Shown: positions 1 through 6,230 of the stretch, piece by piece
Position numbering within the stretch: position 1 is the first letter of the stretch
Layout of the letters: every line of letters starts with the position of its first letter
Assembly: GCA_015711775.1 (NCBI GenBank)
Contig: JACVJB010000032.1
Location: forward strand, 1 to 7,435
Reading direction: 5' to 3'
DNA length: 7,435 bases
Source: Actinomycetota bacterium
Lineage (GTDB): Bacteria > Actinomycetota > Humimicrobiia > Humimicrobiales > Humimicrobiaceae
The notes under the pieces: model-generated
Database searches by the model: none
What the model was told of the DNA's origin: nothing
Seen by the model: only the letters and a program-made list of their open reading frames with translations
Program-made: the position numbers and the translations under genes

Positions 1-58
1 TTGCAGTTGTTATATAAAATTTCTGCCTTTTGCTGTTTATTATTTTTTCTTCATTCAT
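1..58 (-). CDS. N-terminal start of an unidentified gene, cut by the left edge
   Basis: On the minus strand an ATG at 58-56 opens a frame that stays open for 19 codons to the window edge, reading MNEEKIINSKRQKFYITTA. A TAA lies directly before the ATG, so translation cannot start farther upstream in this frame. An AGG about 8 bases before the ATG could serve as a weak ribosome binding site. ATA and AGG codons match use in the other genes here. The piece is polar and lysine-rich with no recognisable motif, so no function is offered. It could be a chance frame; the rest of the gene is outside the window. Confidence 0.35.
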   Translation of the reverse strand, partial: MNEEKIINSKRQKFYITTA

Positions 59-66
59 TTAAGTAC

Positions 67-165
67 CTAAAAACCTTCCAGAATCCTAAAACCCATAATA
101 CCGGCAACTGTAAAAGCTGCATGCCTGTTTATAGTCATATTATATTTTTTCCTGGTTTTATACAT
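67..165 (-). CDS. Possible small ORF (32 aa), unknown
   Basis: A minus-strand ATG at 165-163 gives 32 codons to a TAG at 69-67. There is an internal ATG at codon 10. The product has a basic start (MYKTRKKYN) and a mildly hydrophobic second half ending AGIMGFRILEGF. It ends 8 bases before the start of the truncated reading frame at 58, as two coupled genes might. An AGG lies about 12 bases upstream, which is too far for a strong ribosome site. It could be a real small membrane peptide, a remnant, or chance; nothing in it is recognised. Confidence 0.2.
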   Translation of the reverse strand: MYKTRKKYNMTINRHAAFTVAGIMGFRILEGF

Positions 166-220
166 AAGTTTATAAAACCTGGTTTATCATACTAAAAGCG
201 GCTTTAACTTTCAATTTTAT

Positions 221-251
221 ATTATAATCGTATAATATTTTCAGGTGTAAA
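221..251 (-). promoter_or_regulatory. Candidate minus-strand promoter
   Basis: On the minus strand TTTACA (251-246, five of six matches to the -35 consensus) is followed after 19 bases by a perfect TATAAT (226-221). It would read towards the small frames at 165 and 58. The spacer is longer than the ideal 17, and the region is so AT-rich that a chance match is quite possible. Confidence 0.3.
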
Positions 252-385
252 TAATTTTTAATAAAAATTTCATATTAATTTATTTAAAAATTTCATTTTT
301 ATATATTATTATAAAGCTATTATAGAATAATAATTTTGTTTATATATAAATTATTGATTTAAATTTTTACCTGGAGGTAAAACAA

Positions 386-1609
386 ATGCGAAAATTGGTT
401 ATATTTATTATTGTCGCAACGCTTGTCTTTTTTGTATTTGCAGCACCATTATTTGGCTTTACAGTAAAGGGCGAAGAGACTCTTAACCTGACTGAAACAG
501 AAAATGATGACGTTTATGCAATGGGCAATACTATCAATTTCTCAGGGGAAGTTAATGGGGACCTGGTTGCTGCCGGGGGCCAGTTAAATATTAATGGCAC
601 TGTTACCGGGGACCTGATAGCAGCCGGAGGAATGATTGAAATTGGCGGAAACATTAAAGATGACATAAGAGTGGCCGGCGGGACCATCACAATAAAGGGC
701 AGTGTTGATGATGATGTAATAATGGCCGGTGGCCAGCTTGTAATTGAAAAAGGCGCAAAGATTGGCGGAGATCTTGCCATATCAGGCGGAAGCGTAATTA
801 TAAATGGAGATATTGCCGGAAAGATTACTGCTTCAGCAGGCGAAATAACTATTGCAGGAAAAGCGGGAAACGGCGTTGAAATAGGCGGGGCAGGCACTTT
901 AACTATTGGAAGCACCGCTGAAATTAATGGGGACCTGTCCTATTCTTCTGAAAGTGAGGCAAAAATAGCTGAAGGCGCAACAATCTCAGGCAACGTTAAA
1001 TTCAAGGAAATACCAAAACCGGATAAAAAATCTTTCGCAATGCCTTTAGGAATATTCGGCACAGTACTGGGCGCAACCTATATTGGAAGCCGTGTAGTTT
1101 CTTTTTTGAGCATGTTTATAGTTGGGATAATAATGCTGCTTGCAATACCTGTTATTTTCAAAAAGTTCAACAACAGGATGAGAACGTCTTTTGGTTTCTG
1201 TGTTGCCGGCGGTGCGATAACACTTTTTGGCGTGCCAGTGGCCATACTTATACTCGGGTTAATAGGAATACTGCTGTTAATTACTATAGTGGGCGCCGGT
1301 CTTGGGATACTGGCTTTTGCAACCAGTGTTGTTATAACAACCCTTTATTTTGTACTTATTTATACCAGCACAGCATTCCTGTCATTTCTGCTTGGTGAAG
1401 TTATACTCGCAAAGTCCAAACTTAATATGCAGAAATACGGCTGGAAGGTGCTTGCATATCTTATCGGGCTTGTAATAATTATGATTGTTTATGCGATACC
1501 ATTTCTTGGCGGAGTTGCAAAGTTTGCCGGGGTGCTTTTTGGACTCGGAGGACTGACAATGGTATTAAAGGATTACATCTGGAACGCTGCAAAGCGTGTG
1601 GAAAAATAA
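386..1609 (+). CDS. Bactofilin-like repeat protein with polytopic membrane C-terminus
   Basis: The 407-residue product starts with a basic, then hydrophobic segment (residues 2-24), a signal peptide or membrane anchor. Residues about 38-206 are nine to ten imperfect repeats of about 17-18 residues built on a (V/I)xGDLxxAGGxxxIxG pattern, giving a right-handed beta-solenoid like bactofilin/polymer-forming proteins. A KEIPKPDKK linker (207-215) leads to a hydrophobic half with about five to six membrane segments between 225 and 394. A short charged tail ends the protein. Proteins with this repeat-plus-membrane layout occur in many bacteria and archaea. Their role is not settled, and envelope scaffolding is an inference. 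GGAGGT at 373-378, 7 bases before the ATG, makes the start firm. The 2TM gene follows 55 bases later on the same strand with no visible terminator, so the two may be cotranscribed. Confidence 0.88.
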   Translation: MRKLVIFIIVATLVFFVFAAPLFGFTVKGEETLNLTETENDDVYAMGNTINFSGEVNGDLVAAGGQLNINGTVTGDLIAAGGMIEIGGNIKDDIRVAGGTITIKGSVDDDVIMAGGQLVIEKGAKIGGDLAISGGSVIINGDIAGKITASAGEITIAGKAGNGVEIGGAGTLTIGSTAEINGDLSYSSESEAKIAEGATISGNVKFKEIPKPDKKSFAMPLGIFGTVLGATYIGSRVVSFLSMFIVGIIMLLAIPVIFKKFNNRMRTSFGFCVAGGAITLFGVPVAILILGLIGILLLITIVGAGLGILAFATSVVITTLYFVLIYTSTAFLSFLLGEVILAKSKLNMQKYGWKVLAYLIGLVIIMIVYAIPFLGGVAKFAGVLFGLGGLTMVLKDYIWNAAKRVEK

Positions 1610-1664
1610 ATTTAATATAACAGGATTTTGCATGTATTTTATTATAAATTAAGGTAGGAAGAAA

Positions 1665-1967
1665 ATGGAAGATAATGAAAAAAATCTGAAAGCTAGCGAA
1701 GAAGATAAATACAATGCCGCAAAGAAAAGGGTTGAGGAAATAAAAGGGTTTTATTCCCACCTTATTTCTTATGTTGCTGTGAATGTTATGCTGGTCGTAA
1801 TATGGTTTGTTACTGGAGCCTCTTATCCATGGTTTCTCTGGGTTCTGGGATGGTGGGGGTTCGGACTTTTCTGGCACACAATGGCAGTTTTTGTCTTTAA
1901 CCGTGCAGGCGGCGCATGGGAAAAAAGAAAAATAAAAGAAATTATGGAACAAATGGATAAGAAGTAA
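1665..1967 (+). CDS. 2TM domain-containing small membrane protein
   Basis: This 100-residue protein has a charged N-terminus (1-28), two membrane segments (about 32-50 and 55-77) and a basic, amphipathic tail (82-100). The order AAKKRVEEIKGFYSHLISYV, then a tryptophan-rich turn with GWWGFGLFWH, is the signature of the bacterial 2TM domain family. In that family the conserved KGFYxHLxxY motif precedes the first helix and a conserved His closes the second. The family also occurs fused to histidine kinases or as stand-alone proteins of this size; the biochemical role is unknown. AAGG at 1651-1654 and AGGAAG at 1656-1661 precede the ATG. It lies 55 bases after the repeat protein and 42 bases from the end of the converging phospholipase-like gene. 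Confidence 0.88.
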   Translation: MEDNEKNLKASEEDKYNAAKKRVEEIKGFYSHLISYVAVNVMLVVIWFVTGASYPWFLWVLGWWGFGLFWHTMAVFVFNRAGGAWEKRKIKEIMEQMDKK

Positions 1968-2009
1968 TTTAAGAACTTGCTTTTATGCCTTTTTATAGTC
2001 GGTTTGCTT

Positions 2010-3026
2010 TTATTTGCGTTCAAATATTGAATCAAAGTAAAAAAGGTCCTTATCAGTTCCGCATTTTAGCCCAGTTGAATATGAAACATCAGGAAGGACA
2101 CTTTTTAAATTTGGCAGCGTCTCTTTATCTCTAATATAACCAGTGGCTGCATTAATAAATTTGGCTGCCAGTAAAAGAGCCTCCCCGTAAAGGTCAATAA
2201 ATGATTTTGATGATTTTATATATTTGCTGCAGGGGTGTAAGTTTATTTCATGGTTTAAATTCAGGTAATCAATTTTGCTGTTAAGTTTTCGTGGGTGCAT
2301 TGCTGTAGTTATCTCCCCTTTTTTATTCATTAAAAATTCAAAACACCTGAAAAAAACTCTTCTTATCCCTAAAGGATCATAAAATATTTTTAAAATCTCT
2401 ATCATGTCGGTAACTGCTGTGGCGGCCTGATTCCCGCTTATTTTGATGCCATATACTTTTTTTATAACTTCAGCATAAAAATTGCCAATGCATTCTGTAA
2501 AATGTTTGGAATCTTCAATTAGCCTGTAACTTTTATATTTATATGCCTGGACATTTTTTTTAAATTCAAGCATATATGCATCAATTGCGCTTTCAAGCAG
2601 TTTATGGTAATTATGGTATCTGTGGGTTTCTTTATTCTTCTGAGTGTCAATGCCGGCCCGGTAATGTATTAAGGGGTGAGCAGACTGGTCAAGCGCAAAA
2701 TGGCACAAATATCCGGCAATATACGCCAAAAGGTCAGAATAGGCGCAATATTTATCAGTATATCCAGATTTGCCGATTTTCTTTATATAATCAAGGCTGT
2801 TTATAAAAAAATCTGCAGTTTTATCATCATGCATCAGGTGGCCAAGTTTTTCGACACCATCATATTTTACCCATGGTTTTGCTTTATAGTAGAAAAAAAT
2901 ATCCGGTCCCTGCGCCCCCAGATAGTATAGCGCCATTCTGTCTTTTATTTTTTCTTTTGCTCTTTCATCTTCAATCAGTCCGAGAACATCTTCAGCAAAA
3001 AGACAATGGGTCAGAAAAGAAGGCAT
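2010..3026 (-). CDS. Zinc-dependent phospholipase C family protein
   Basis: The 338-residue product carries the ordered metal-ligand pattern of the zinc-dependent phospholipase C family (PF00882). It has TH at 6-7, GAQGPDIFFY at 37-46 with D42, H66 in a GHLMH segment, HFALDQSAHPLIH at 109-121, and HKLLE at 141-145 (the HxxxE ligand pair). The C-terminal half is helical and unassigned. The well-known clostridial alpha-toxin is secreted. This protein has no signal peptide: the catalytic TH follows the start Met directly. It therefore looks cytoplasmic, or leaves the cell by another route, and lipid hydrolysis is inferred from ligands only. An AAGGGAGAG ribosome site at 3039-3031, ending 4 bases before the ATG, fixes the start. 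It is a single gene, divergent from the transporter and convergent with the 2TM gene. Confidence 0.88.
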   Translation of the reverse strand: MPSFLTHCLFAEDVLGLIEDERAKEKIKDRMALYYLGAQGPDIFFYYKAKPWVKYDGVEKLGHLMHDDKTADFFINSLDYIKKIGKSGYTDKYCAYSDLLAYIAGYLCHFALDQSAHPLIHYRAGIDTQKNKETHRYHNYHKLLESAIDAYMLEFKKNVQAYKYKSYRLIEDSKHFTECIGNFYAEVIKKVYGIKISGNQAATAVTDMIEILKIFYDPLGIRRVFFRCFEFLMNKKGEITTAMHPRKLNSKIDYLNLNHEINLHPCSKYIKSSKSFIDLYGEALLLAAKFINAATGYIRDKETLPNLKSVLPDVSYSTGLKCGTDKDLFYFDSIFERK

Positions 3027-3093
3027 TACACTCTCCCTTAATAAATAATTATGATAAAACCAGTTATAATATTATTTTTCTTTTGGCTCTTAA

Positions 3094-3102
3094 AGTATAG
3101 CA
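3094..3102 (-). promoter_or_regulatory. Candidate extended -10 promoter for the phospholipase-like gene
   Basis: The minus strand reads TGCTATACT here, a TGn-extended -10 element, about 68 bases upstream of the phospholipase-like start. No good -35 hexamer lies at the right distance, which is common for extended -10 promoters. The remainder of the 188-base divergent spacer (3027-3214) is AT-rich and shows no other clear site. Confidence 0.35.
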
Positions 3103-3214
3103 ATTATTAAAAATTTAATATTTATTTCATAAAAATTATATTTTTTATTATATATTTTTAAGATAAAATCAAGTTAAAAGCTGGAATTGATTTATTGAAT
3201 AAATTGGCAAAAAA

Positions 3215-4480
3215 ATGAAATTTAAACTGACCAAAAAAGAATTGAGCTGGGCCCTGTATGATGTTGGAAATTCAGCCTATACTGTTGCAATATCAATAGG
3301 GATACTGCCCATTTTCTTTAAATCACTTACTGATTCGGCAAATATCGCCCCTAATGTTTCGACAGCTTACTGGGGCTATGCTGTATCTTTTGCTACTCTT
3401 TTTGTTGCAATACTCTCCCCGATAATAGGCACAATTTCTGATTATAAGAACTATAAAAAAAGATTCTTCCTTTTTTTCTTATTAATCGGATTAATTGCTA
3501 CAGCTTTGCTTACCATTATAAACGAGGGGCAGTGGTTTAAATGCCTGGTAATTTATTTTATAACAGTCATAGGTTTTGCAGGAGCCGATATTTTTTACAA
3601 TGCTTTCCTTGTTGATGCTACAAAACGTGAAAGAATGGACTGGATATCCTCGCTGGGTTTTGGACTTGGCTACATAGGAAGCTGTGTTCCTTTTATAGTC
3701 AACATAATACTTATACAGAATCCTTCGATAATAGGGCTTGATACCCTTGGGGCCACTAAGCTTGCCTTTATAATAACTGCAGTTTGGTGGGCAGCTTTTT
3801 CTATACCGCTTCTTGTAAATATAAAGCAGCAGTATTATATAAATCCTGAGCCTAAGCCGGTGCTGCACAGCTTTATAAGGCTTGGTAAAACACTGAAGAA
3901 TATTTTTCAATACAAGCATGTATTTATTTTCCTAATAGCTTATTTTTTCTATATTGATGGAGTTGATACAGTCATAAGCATGAGCACAGTGTTTGGGACC
4001 GATATTGGCATTTCCTCAACAAACCTGCTTATTATATTTCTTGCCACACAGATAGCTGCGTTTCCATTTGCAATACTTTTTGGCATACTTGCAAGGAAAT
4101 TTTCTGCCTGGGCAATGATAGTTTTCGGCATAATAGTATATATTGTAATTGTCAGTTATGCATACTTTGTTAAAACAACCTGGCAGTTCTGGGTGCTTGC
4201 AATGCTGGTTGCTTCATCGCAGGGCGGGATCCAGGCTTTAAGCAGATCGTATTTCGGAAAAATAATACCGCCTGAAAATTCAGGCGAGTTCTTCGGGTTT
4301 TACAATATTTTCGGAAAATTTGCAGCAATAATTGGCCCGCTTCTTGTGGGAATAATGTCACAGTTAACCGGCAGTTCCAGGTTTGGTGTTTTAAGTATTG
4401 TGATTCTGTTTATTGTTGGACTTATATTAATGATCAGGCTCAAGCACATTGAAAAGGCTGATGTAAAGCCAATTATTTAA
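3215..4480 (+). CDS. MFS transporter, UMF1 (Atg22-like) family
   Basis: The 421-residue, strongly hydrophobic protein has the length and about 12 membrane segments of a major facilitator. Family-specific motifs identify UMF1/Atg22-like transporters. They are WALYDVGNSAY at 12-22, GTISDYKNYKKR at 72-83 (the loop 2-3 motif A), FYNAFLVDATKRERMDWISS starting at 127 and running into GLGYIG, QGGIQALSRSYFGKIIPP at 336-353 and EFFGFYNIFGKFAAIIGP at 358-375. Yeast Atg22 exports amino acids from the vacuole; the substrate of bacterial members is generally unknown. The ATG is chosen because an in-frame TAA at 3200-3202 leaves only four codons upstream and the conserved N-terminus starts soon after. No convincing Shine-Dalgarno sequence precedes it, unlike most neighbours. 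It is divergent from the phospholipase-like gene and ends 2 bases from a decayed minus-strand gene. Confidence 0.93.
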   Translation: MKFKLTKKELSWALYDVGNSAYTVAISIGILPIFFKSLTDSANIAPNVSTAYWGYAVSFATLFVAILSPIIGTISDYKNYKKRFFLFFLLIGLIATALLTIINEGQWFKCLVIYFITVIGFAGADIFYNAFLVDATKRERMDWISSLGFGLGYIGSCVPFIVNIILIQNPSIIGLDTLGATKLAFIITAVWWAAFSIPLLVNIKQQYYINPEPKPVLHSFIRLGKTLKNIFQYKHVFIFLIAYFFYIDGVDTVISMSTVFGTDIGISSTNLLIIFLATQIAAFPFAILFGILARKFSAWAMIVFGIIVYIVIVSYAYFVKTTWQFWVLAMLVASSQGGIQALSRSYFGKIIPPENSGEFFGFYNIFGKFAAIIGPLLVGIMSQLTGSSRFGVLSIVILFIVGLILMIRLKHIEKADVKPII

Positions 4481-4482
4481 TA

Positions 4483-4664
4483 TTATTCTTTTTCATTTTC
4501 TTTTGCTCCCACTTCTGCAAGCGTATTGAGGCAGGGAAGATTCTTCTTCAATACAAGAGTCTTTGGAACACCCTCTTTATCCAGCATTTTTTGCTGCCAT
4601 GTTTTTTCACGAAGACATACTTTTTATATTTATAAGGATTTTGTTTTAAGAAGTCAATAAGCAC
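4483..4664 (-). pseudogene. Decayed C-terminal gene remnant with frameshift
   Basis: Two minus-strand frames join into one protein-like sequence. From 4664 one frame reads VLIDFLKQNPYKYKK. From 4620 a second reads VCLREKTWQQKMLDKEGVP, continues through LVLKKNLPCLNTLAEVGA and ends with TAA at 4485-4483. The second frame has a stop just upstream (4626-4624) and no good start. One extra A in the five-A run at 4625-4621 would fuse the frames as ...NPYKYKKVCLREK.... Stops appear just before 4664 (TAG at 4679-4677), and nothing coding-like is seen from 4665 to 4779, so the 5' part is gone or never was present. The family is not recognised. It lies tail to tail with the transporter. A chance frame is less likely, because the codons resemble those of the real genes. 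Confidence 0.5.
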
Positions 4665-4779
4665 ATATAAATATATCTATGTCAGATAAAGAGGAAAATA
4701 TACTTTAATAAAGAATAAAAGTAAAGGTGGATAATAATGTTAATACATTAATTGTGTAAGTTTTTAGAGTTTTTGTGCA

Positions 4780-5379
4780 TTATTTATTCCAGAGCTTCAG
4801 GGCATTTATTTTTCCCGATACTTTATCTGCCTGCTTTAAATATTTACTTTCTTTATTATTTGTAAAAAACCTGTTGGCATCAGCAACTTGAATAGTCTTT
4901 ATTATTTTTATGCCTCCGGAATGAAGGATATTTTTAATATTTTTGTAAGTCCCTGCTCCCTGGGAAGGAAGTAGGTTGAAAGGAAATTTTGCACCTGAAG
5001 AAATAATAAGAAACGCTTTTTTCCCTTTCAACACAGGAAGAGGGACGCTGCCGCTTTCAATGTATTCAAAAGCGGGAACATTCCTGTCAAAAAGCATTTT
5101 TAGGGGGCCTGGCATATTTCCCCAGTAGTTCGGGGTGCCTATTATAATAATATCGGTATTTTTTAAAGCAGCAGAAAAATCATGGCCGCCATCATGGCTC
5201 AATATGCACTCTACAGCAGGTCTGCATTTCAGGCATCCCCTACAGGGGCTAACATTCATTCTGTAAACATCAAAACGTATTACCAGGTTTTTTAAATCAA
5301 TTCCTGATATTATCCTATCAAGGATTTTGGAAATGCAGCCCTTTGGTTTTGGGCTTGCATTTATTATAAGTATATTCAT
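4780..5379 (-). CDS. Flavodoxin-fold NAD(P)H-dependent oxidoreductase, iron-sulfur flavoprotein-like
   Basis: The 199-residue protein has the FMN-reductase (flavodoxin) fold. It opens with a first beta strand and phosphate-binding loop MNILIINASPKPKGCISK (1-18). A cysteine motif CRGCLKCRPAVEC (46-58) follows, then IIIIGTPNYWGNMPGPLKML (77-96), the flavin-binding and dimer segment, and KGKKAFLIISSGA (118-130). C46, C49, C52 and C58 are spaced CX2CX2CX5C. This matches the compact motif that binds a 4Fe-4S cluster in archaeal/bacterial iron-sulfur flavoproteins (Isf). Relatives without a cluster also carry similar cysteines, so the cluster is probable, not proven. It likely moves electrons between ferredoxin or NAD(P)H and an unknown acceptor in the cytoplasm. 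It follows the membrane ferredoxin gene by 31 bases. The start lacks a visible Shine-Dalgarno site but begins exactly at the conserved first strand. Confidence 0.88.
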   Translation of the reverse strand: MNILIINASPKPKGCISKILDRIISGIDLKNLVIRFDVYRMNVSPCRGCLKCRPAVECILSHDGGHDFSAALKNTDIIIIGTPNYWGNMPGPLKMLFDRNVPAFEYIESGSVPLPVLKGKKAFLIISSGAKFPFNLLPSQGAGTYKNIKNILHSGGIKIIKTIQVADANRFFTNNKESKYLKQADKVSGKINALKLWNK

Positions 5380-5380
5380 A

Positions 5381-5417
5381 GTTTTATATTTAAATAGAAG
5401 GTTTAAATATCTAAAAC
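5381..5417. repeat. Imperfect inverted repeat in the gap between the two redox genes
   Basis: GTTTTATATTTAAA (5381-5394) and TTTAAATATCTAAAAC (5402-5417) pair as inverted arms with a two-base bulge around a 7-base loop. The repeat covers the stop of the membrane ferredoxin gene and ends one base before the flavoprotein ATG. Almost all pairs are A-T, so an RNA hairpin would be weak. It might modulate translation or processing of the downstream gene, or be an accident of composition. Confidence 0.4.
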
Positions 5418-6136
5418 GACGGCCTGAAAGTGTATTTTATTACACCTTTTGGGCATGTGTCCACACATTTGCCACAAAGTATGCATTCAGCATTTTCCAT
5501 TTTCTGCGACTGCACCATTTCCATTACATCAAGGCTCATTGTACAGACTTTTGAACATTTCCCGCATTTTATGCAAATTTCTTTATCAGCTTTTAGCCTC
5601 AGCGAGGGCAGCTTTATAATATTTGCCAGTTTCCTGCCTGCTATCATAAAAGGATTCATCCAGCAAACATAGTGGCAAAGCGCCCTTTTGCCGACAGAAA
5701 AACTCAGTACCAGGGTAATTATAACTACTGCCAGGTATATTATTAGAGAAGGCACATCCTGAACTGATATGCCATAAAAAGTCTGGTATGCAAAGTCAAC
5801 TTTTTTAAATCCGCCGGCAAGTACCGCCATATATATAATAATTCCCAGCCATGGCGCCCATATTAAATACCTTATCCAGTTAAGCCTGTTATTTACTTTT
5901 TTAGATCTTGCGCTTGCGCAATGCTCCTGAATACCTGCAAGGGGGCAAACCCATGAACAAAATGATCTCCCTGCAAAAAGAGCAGCCAGAAACAGCAGAG
6001 CAAAAACTATGAAGCTTCCGGTAATTATTCCTTCAGAAGCGCCCATTATTATAAGGTAGGGTGAAAAATAAAAAAACGTAACCGGCATTAAAACGAACAT
6101 GACAATTAAAATCCCGCTTCTTAATTTCTGTCTCAT
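5411..6136 (-). CDS. Membrane 4Fe-4S ferredoxin, NapH/YccM-like
   Basis: Counted from the ATG at 6136 the protein has 241 residues. It has about four membrane segments (roughly 9-31, 38-56, 89-108, 129-147). Two cysteine pairs lie next to membrane helices: GRSFCSWVCPLAGIQE with C60/C64, and CHYVCWMNPFMI with C154/C158. Two complete ferredoxin clusters follow: C188, C191, C194, C198 and C218, C221, C224, C228 with CP at 228-229. This is the layout of NapH, MauN, YccM and the C-terminal part of NosR, membrane electron carriers. A GTG at 6166 would add ten residues. The ATG is preferred because GAAAGGA lies 5 bases before it and the proposed promoter would leave almost no leader for the GTG. It is the first gene of a likely two-gene operon with the Isf-like flavoprotein, probably supplying or draining electrons from it. 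Confidence 0.87.
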   Translation of the reverse strand: MRQKLRSGILIVMFVLMPVTFFYFSPYLIIMGASEGIITGSFIVFALLFLAALFAGRSFCSWVCPLAGIQEHCASARSKKVNNRLNWIRYLIWAPWLGIIIYMAVLAGGFKKVDFAYQTFYGISVQDVPSLIIYLAVVIITLVLSFSVGKRALCHYVCWMNPFMIAGRKLANIIKLPSLRLKADKEICIKCGKCSKVCTMSLDVMEMVQSQKMENAECILCGKCVDTCPKGVIKYTFRPSF

Positions 6137-6141
6137 TTTTT

Positions 6142-6148
6142 TCCTTTC
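6142..6148 (-). promoter_or_regulatory. Ribosome binding site that sets the membrane ferredoxin start
   Basis: GAAAGGA on the minus strand ends 5 bases before the ATG at 6136. The alternative GTG at 6166 has no comparable site, so the shorter protein is preferred. Confidence 0.65.
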
Positions 6149-6159
6149 TATAATTTTCC

Positions 6160-6188
6160 TTGACACTTATATATCTTTATGGTATATA
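6160..6188 (+). promoter_or_regulatory. Promoter of the padR-family gene
   Basis: A perfect -35 TTGACA (6160-6165) is followed after exactly 17 bases by TATATA (6183-6188), preceded by TGG, an extended -10 TGn. Transcription would start near 6195, giving a leader of about 35 bases before the ATG at 6231. It is the best promoter in the window. Confidence 0.6.
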
Positions 6189-6219
6189 TATTTTTAATAT
6201 ATATTGTTAAGATATAACA
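6167..6219. promoter_or_regulatory. Possible PadR operator region, imperfect inverted repeat
   Basis: TTATATATCTT (6167-6177) and AAGATATAA (arm at about 6209-6217) form imperfect inverted arms flanking the shared -10 element, with further TATATA-rich sequence between. PadR repressors commonly bind AT-rich inverted repeats in the space before their own gene. Position over both promoters supports an operator, but the AT-rich background makes the exact half-sites uncertain. Confidence 0.35.
6183..6210 (-). promoter_or_regulatory. Candidate divergent promoter for the membrane ferredoxin operon
   Basis: On the minus strand TTAACA (6210-6205, five of six -35 matches) precedes TATATA (6188-6183) by 16 bases. 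Because TATATA is its own reverse complement, this is the same hexamer used by the plus-strand promoter, so the two promoters would exclude each other. Transcription would start near 6176, about 40 bases before the chosen ATG. Confidence 0.45.
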
Positions 6220-6221
6220 AG

Positions 6222-6226
6222 AAGGA
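6222..6226 (+). promoter_or_regulatory. Ribosome binding site that sets the PadR start
   Basis: AAGGA lies 4 bases before the ATG at 6231. A TTG at 6204, nine codons farther upstream in the same frame, lacks such a site and would overlap the promoter region, so the ATG is used. Confidence 0.6.
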
Positions 6227-6230
6227 AAAT

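Noticed and set aside
1..195. 64-codon plus-strand frame from a TTG at the edge
   Set aside because: Composition is Phe/Lys/His-rich noise with no ribosome site, and the minus strand looks more coding here.
336..364. Promoter TTGTTT-17-TTAAAT before the solenoid gene
   Set aside because: Transcription would start at or inside the ribosome binding site at 373-378, leaving no usable leader; the spacer is too AT-rich to choose another.
514..915. 133-codon minus-strand frame rich in Pro, Ile, Ser and Ala
   Set aside because: It is the antisense of the GGx repeats in the solenoid gene; glycine codons on one strand read as proline on the other. No start signal or family resemblance.
1968..2009. 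Bidirectional terminator between the convergent 2TM and phospholipase-like genes
   Set aside because: There are T-rich stretches but no stable inverted repeat next to them.
1479..2035. Minus-strand frames over the end of the solenoid gene and the 2TM gene
   Set aside because: They are antisense to two well-supported genes and show no motif of their own.
2576..3100. Three short plus-strand frames inside the phospholipase-like region
   Set aside because: Antisense to a gene with clear zinc-ligand motifs; no ribosome sites or similarity.
3491..4361. Minus-strand frames inside the transporter
   Set aside because: Antisense shadows of a gene with strong UMF1 family motifs.
4725..4768. Small plus-strand frame after the GTG at 4728 in an AAAGGTGG context
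   Set aside because: It closes after ten codons, and the alternative ATG at 4738 closes after four; no evidence of a real gene.
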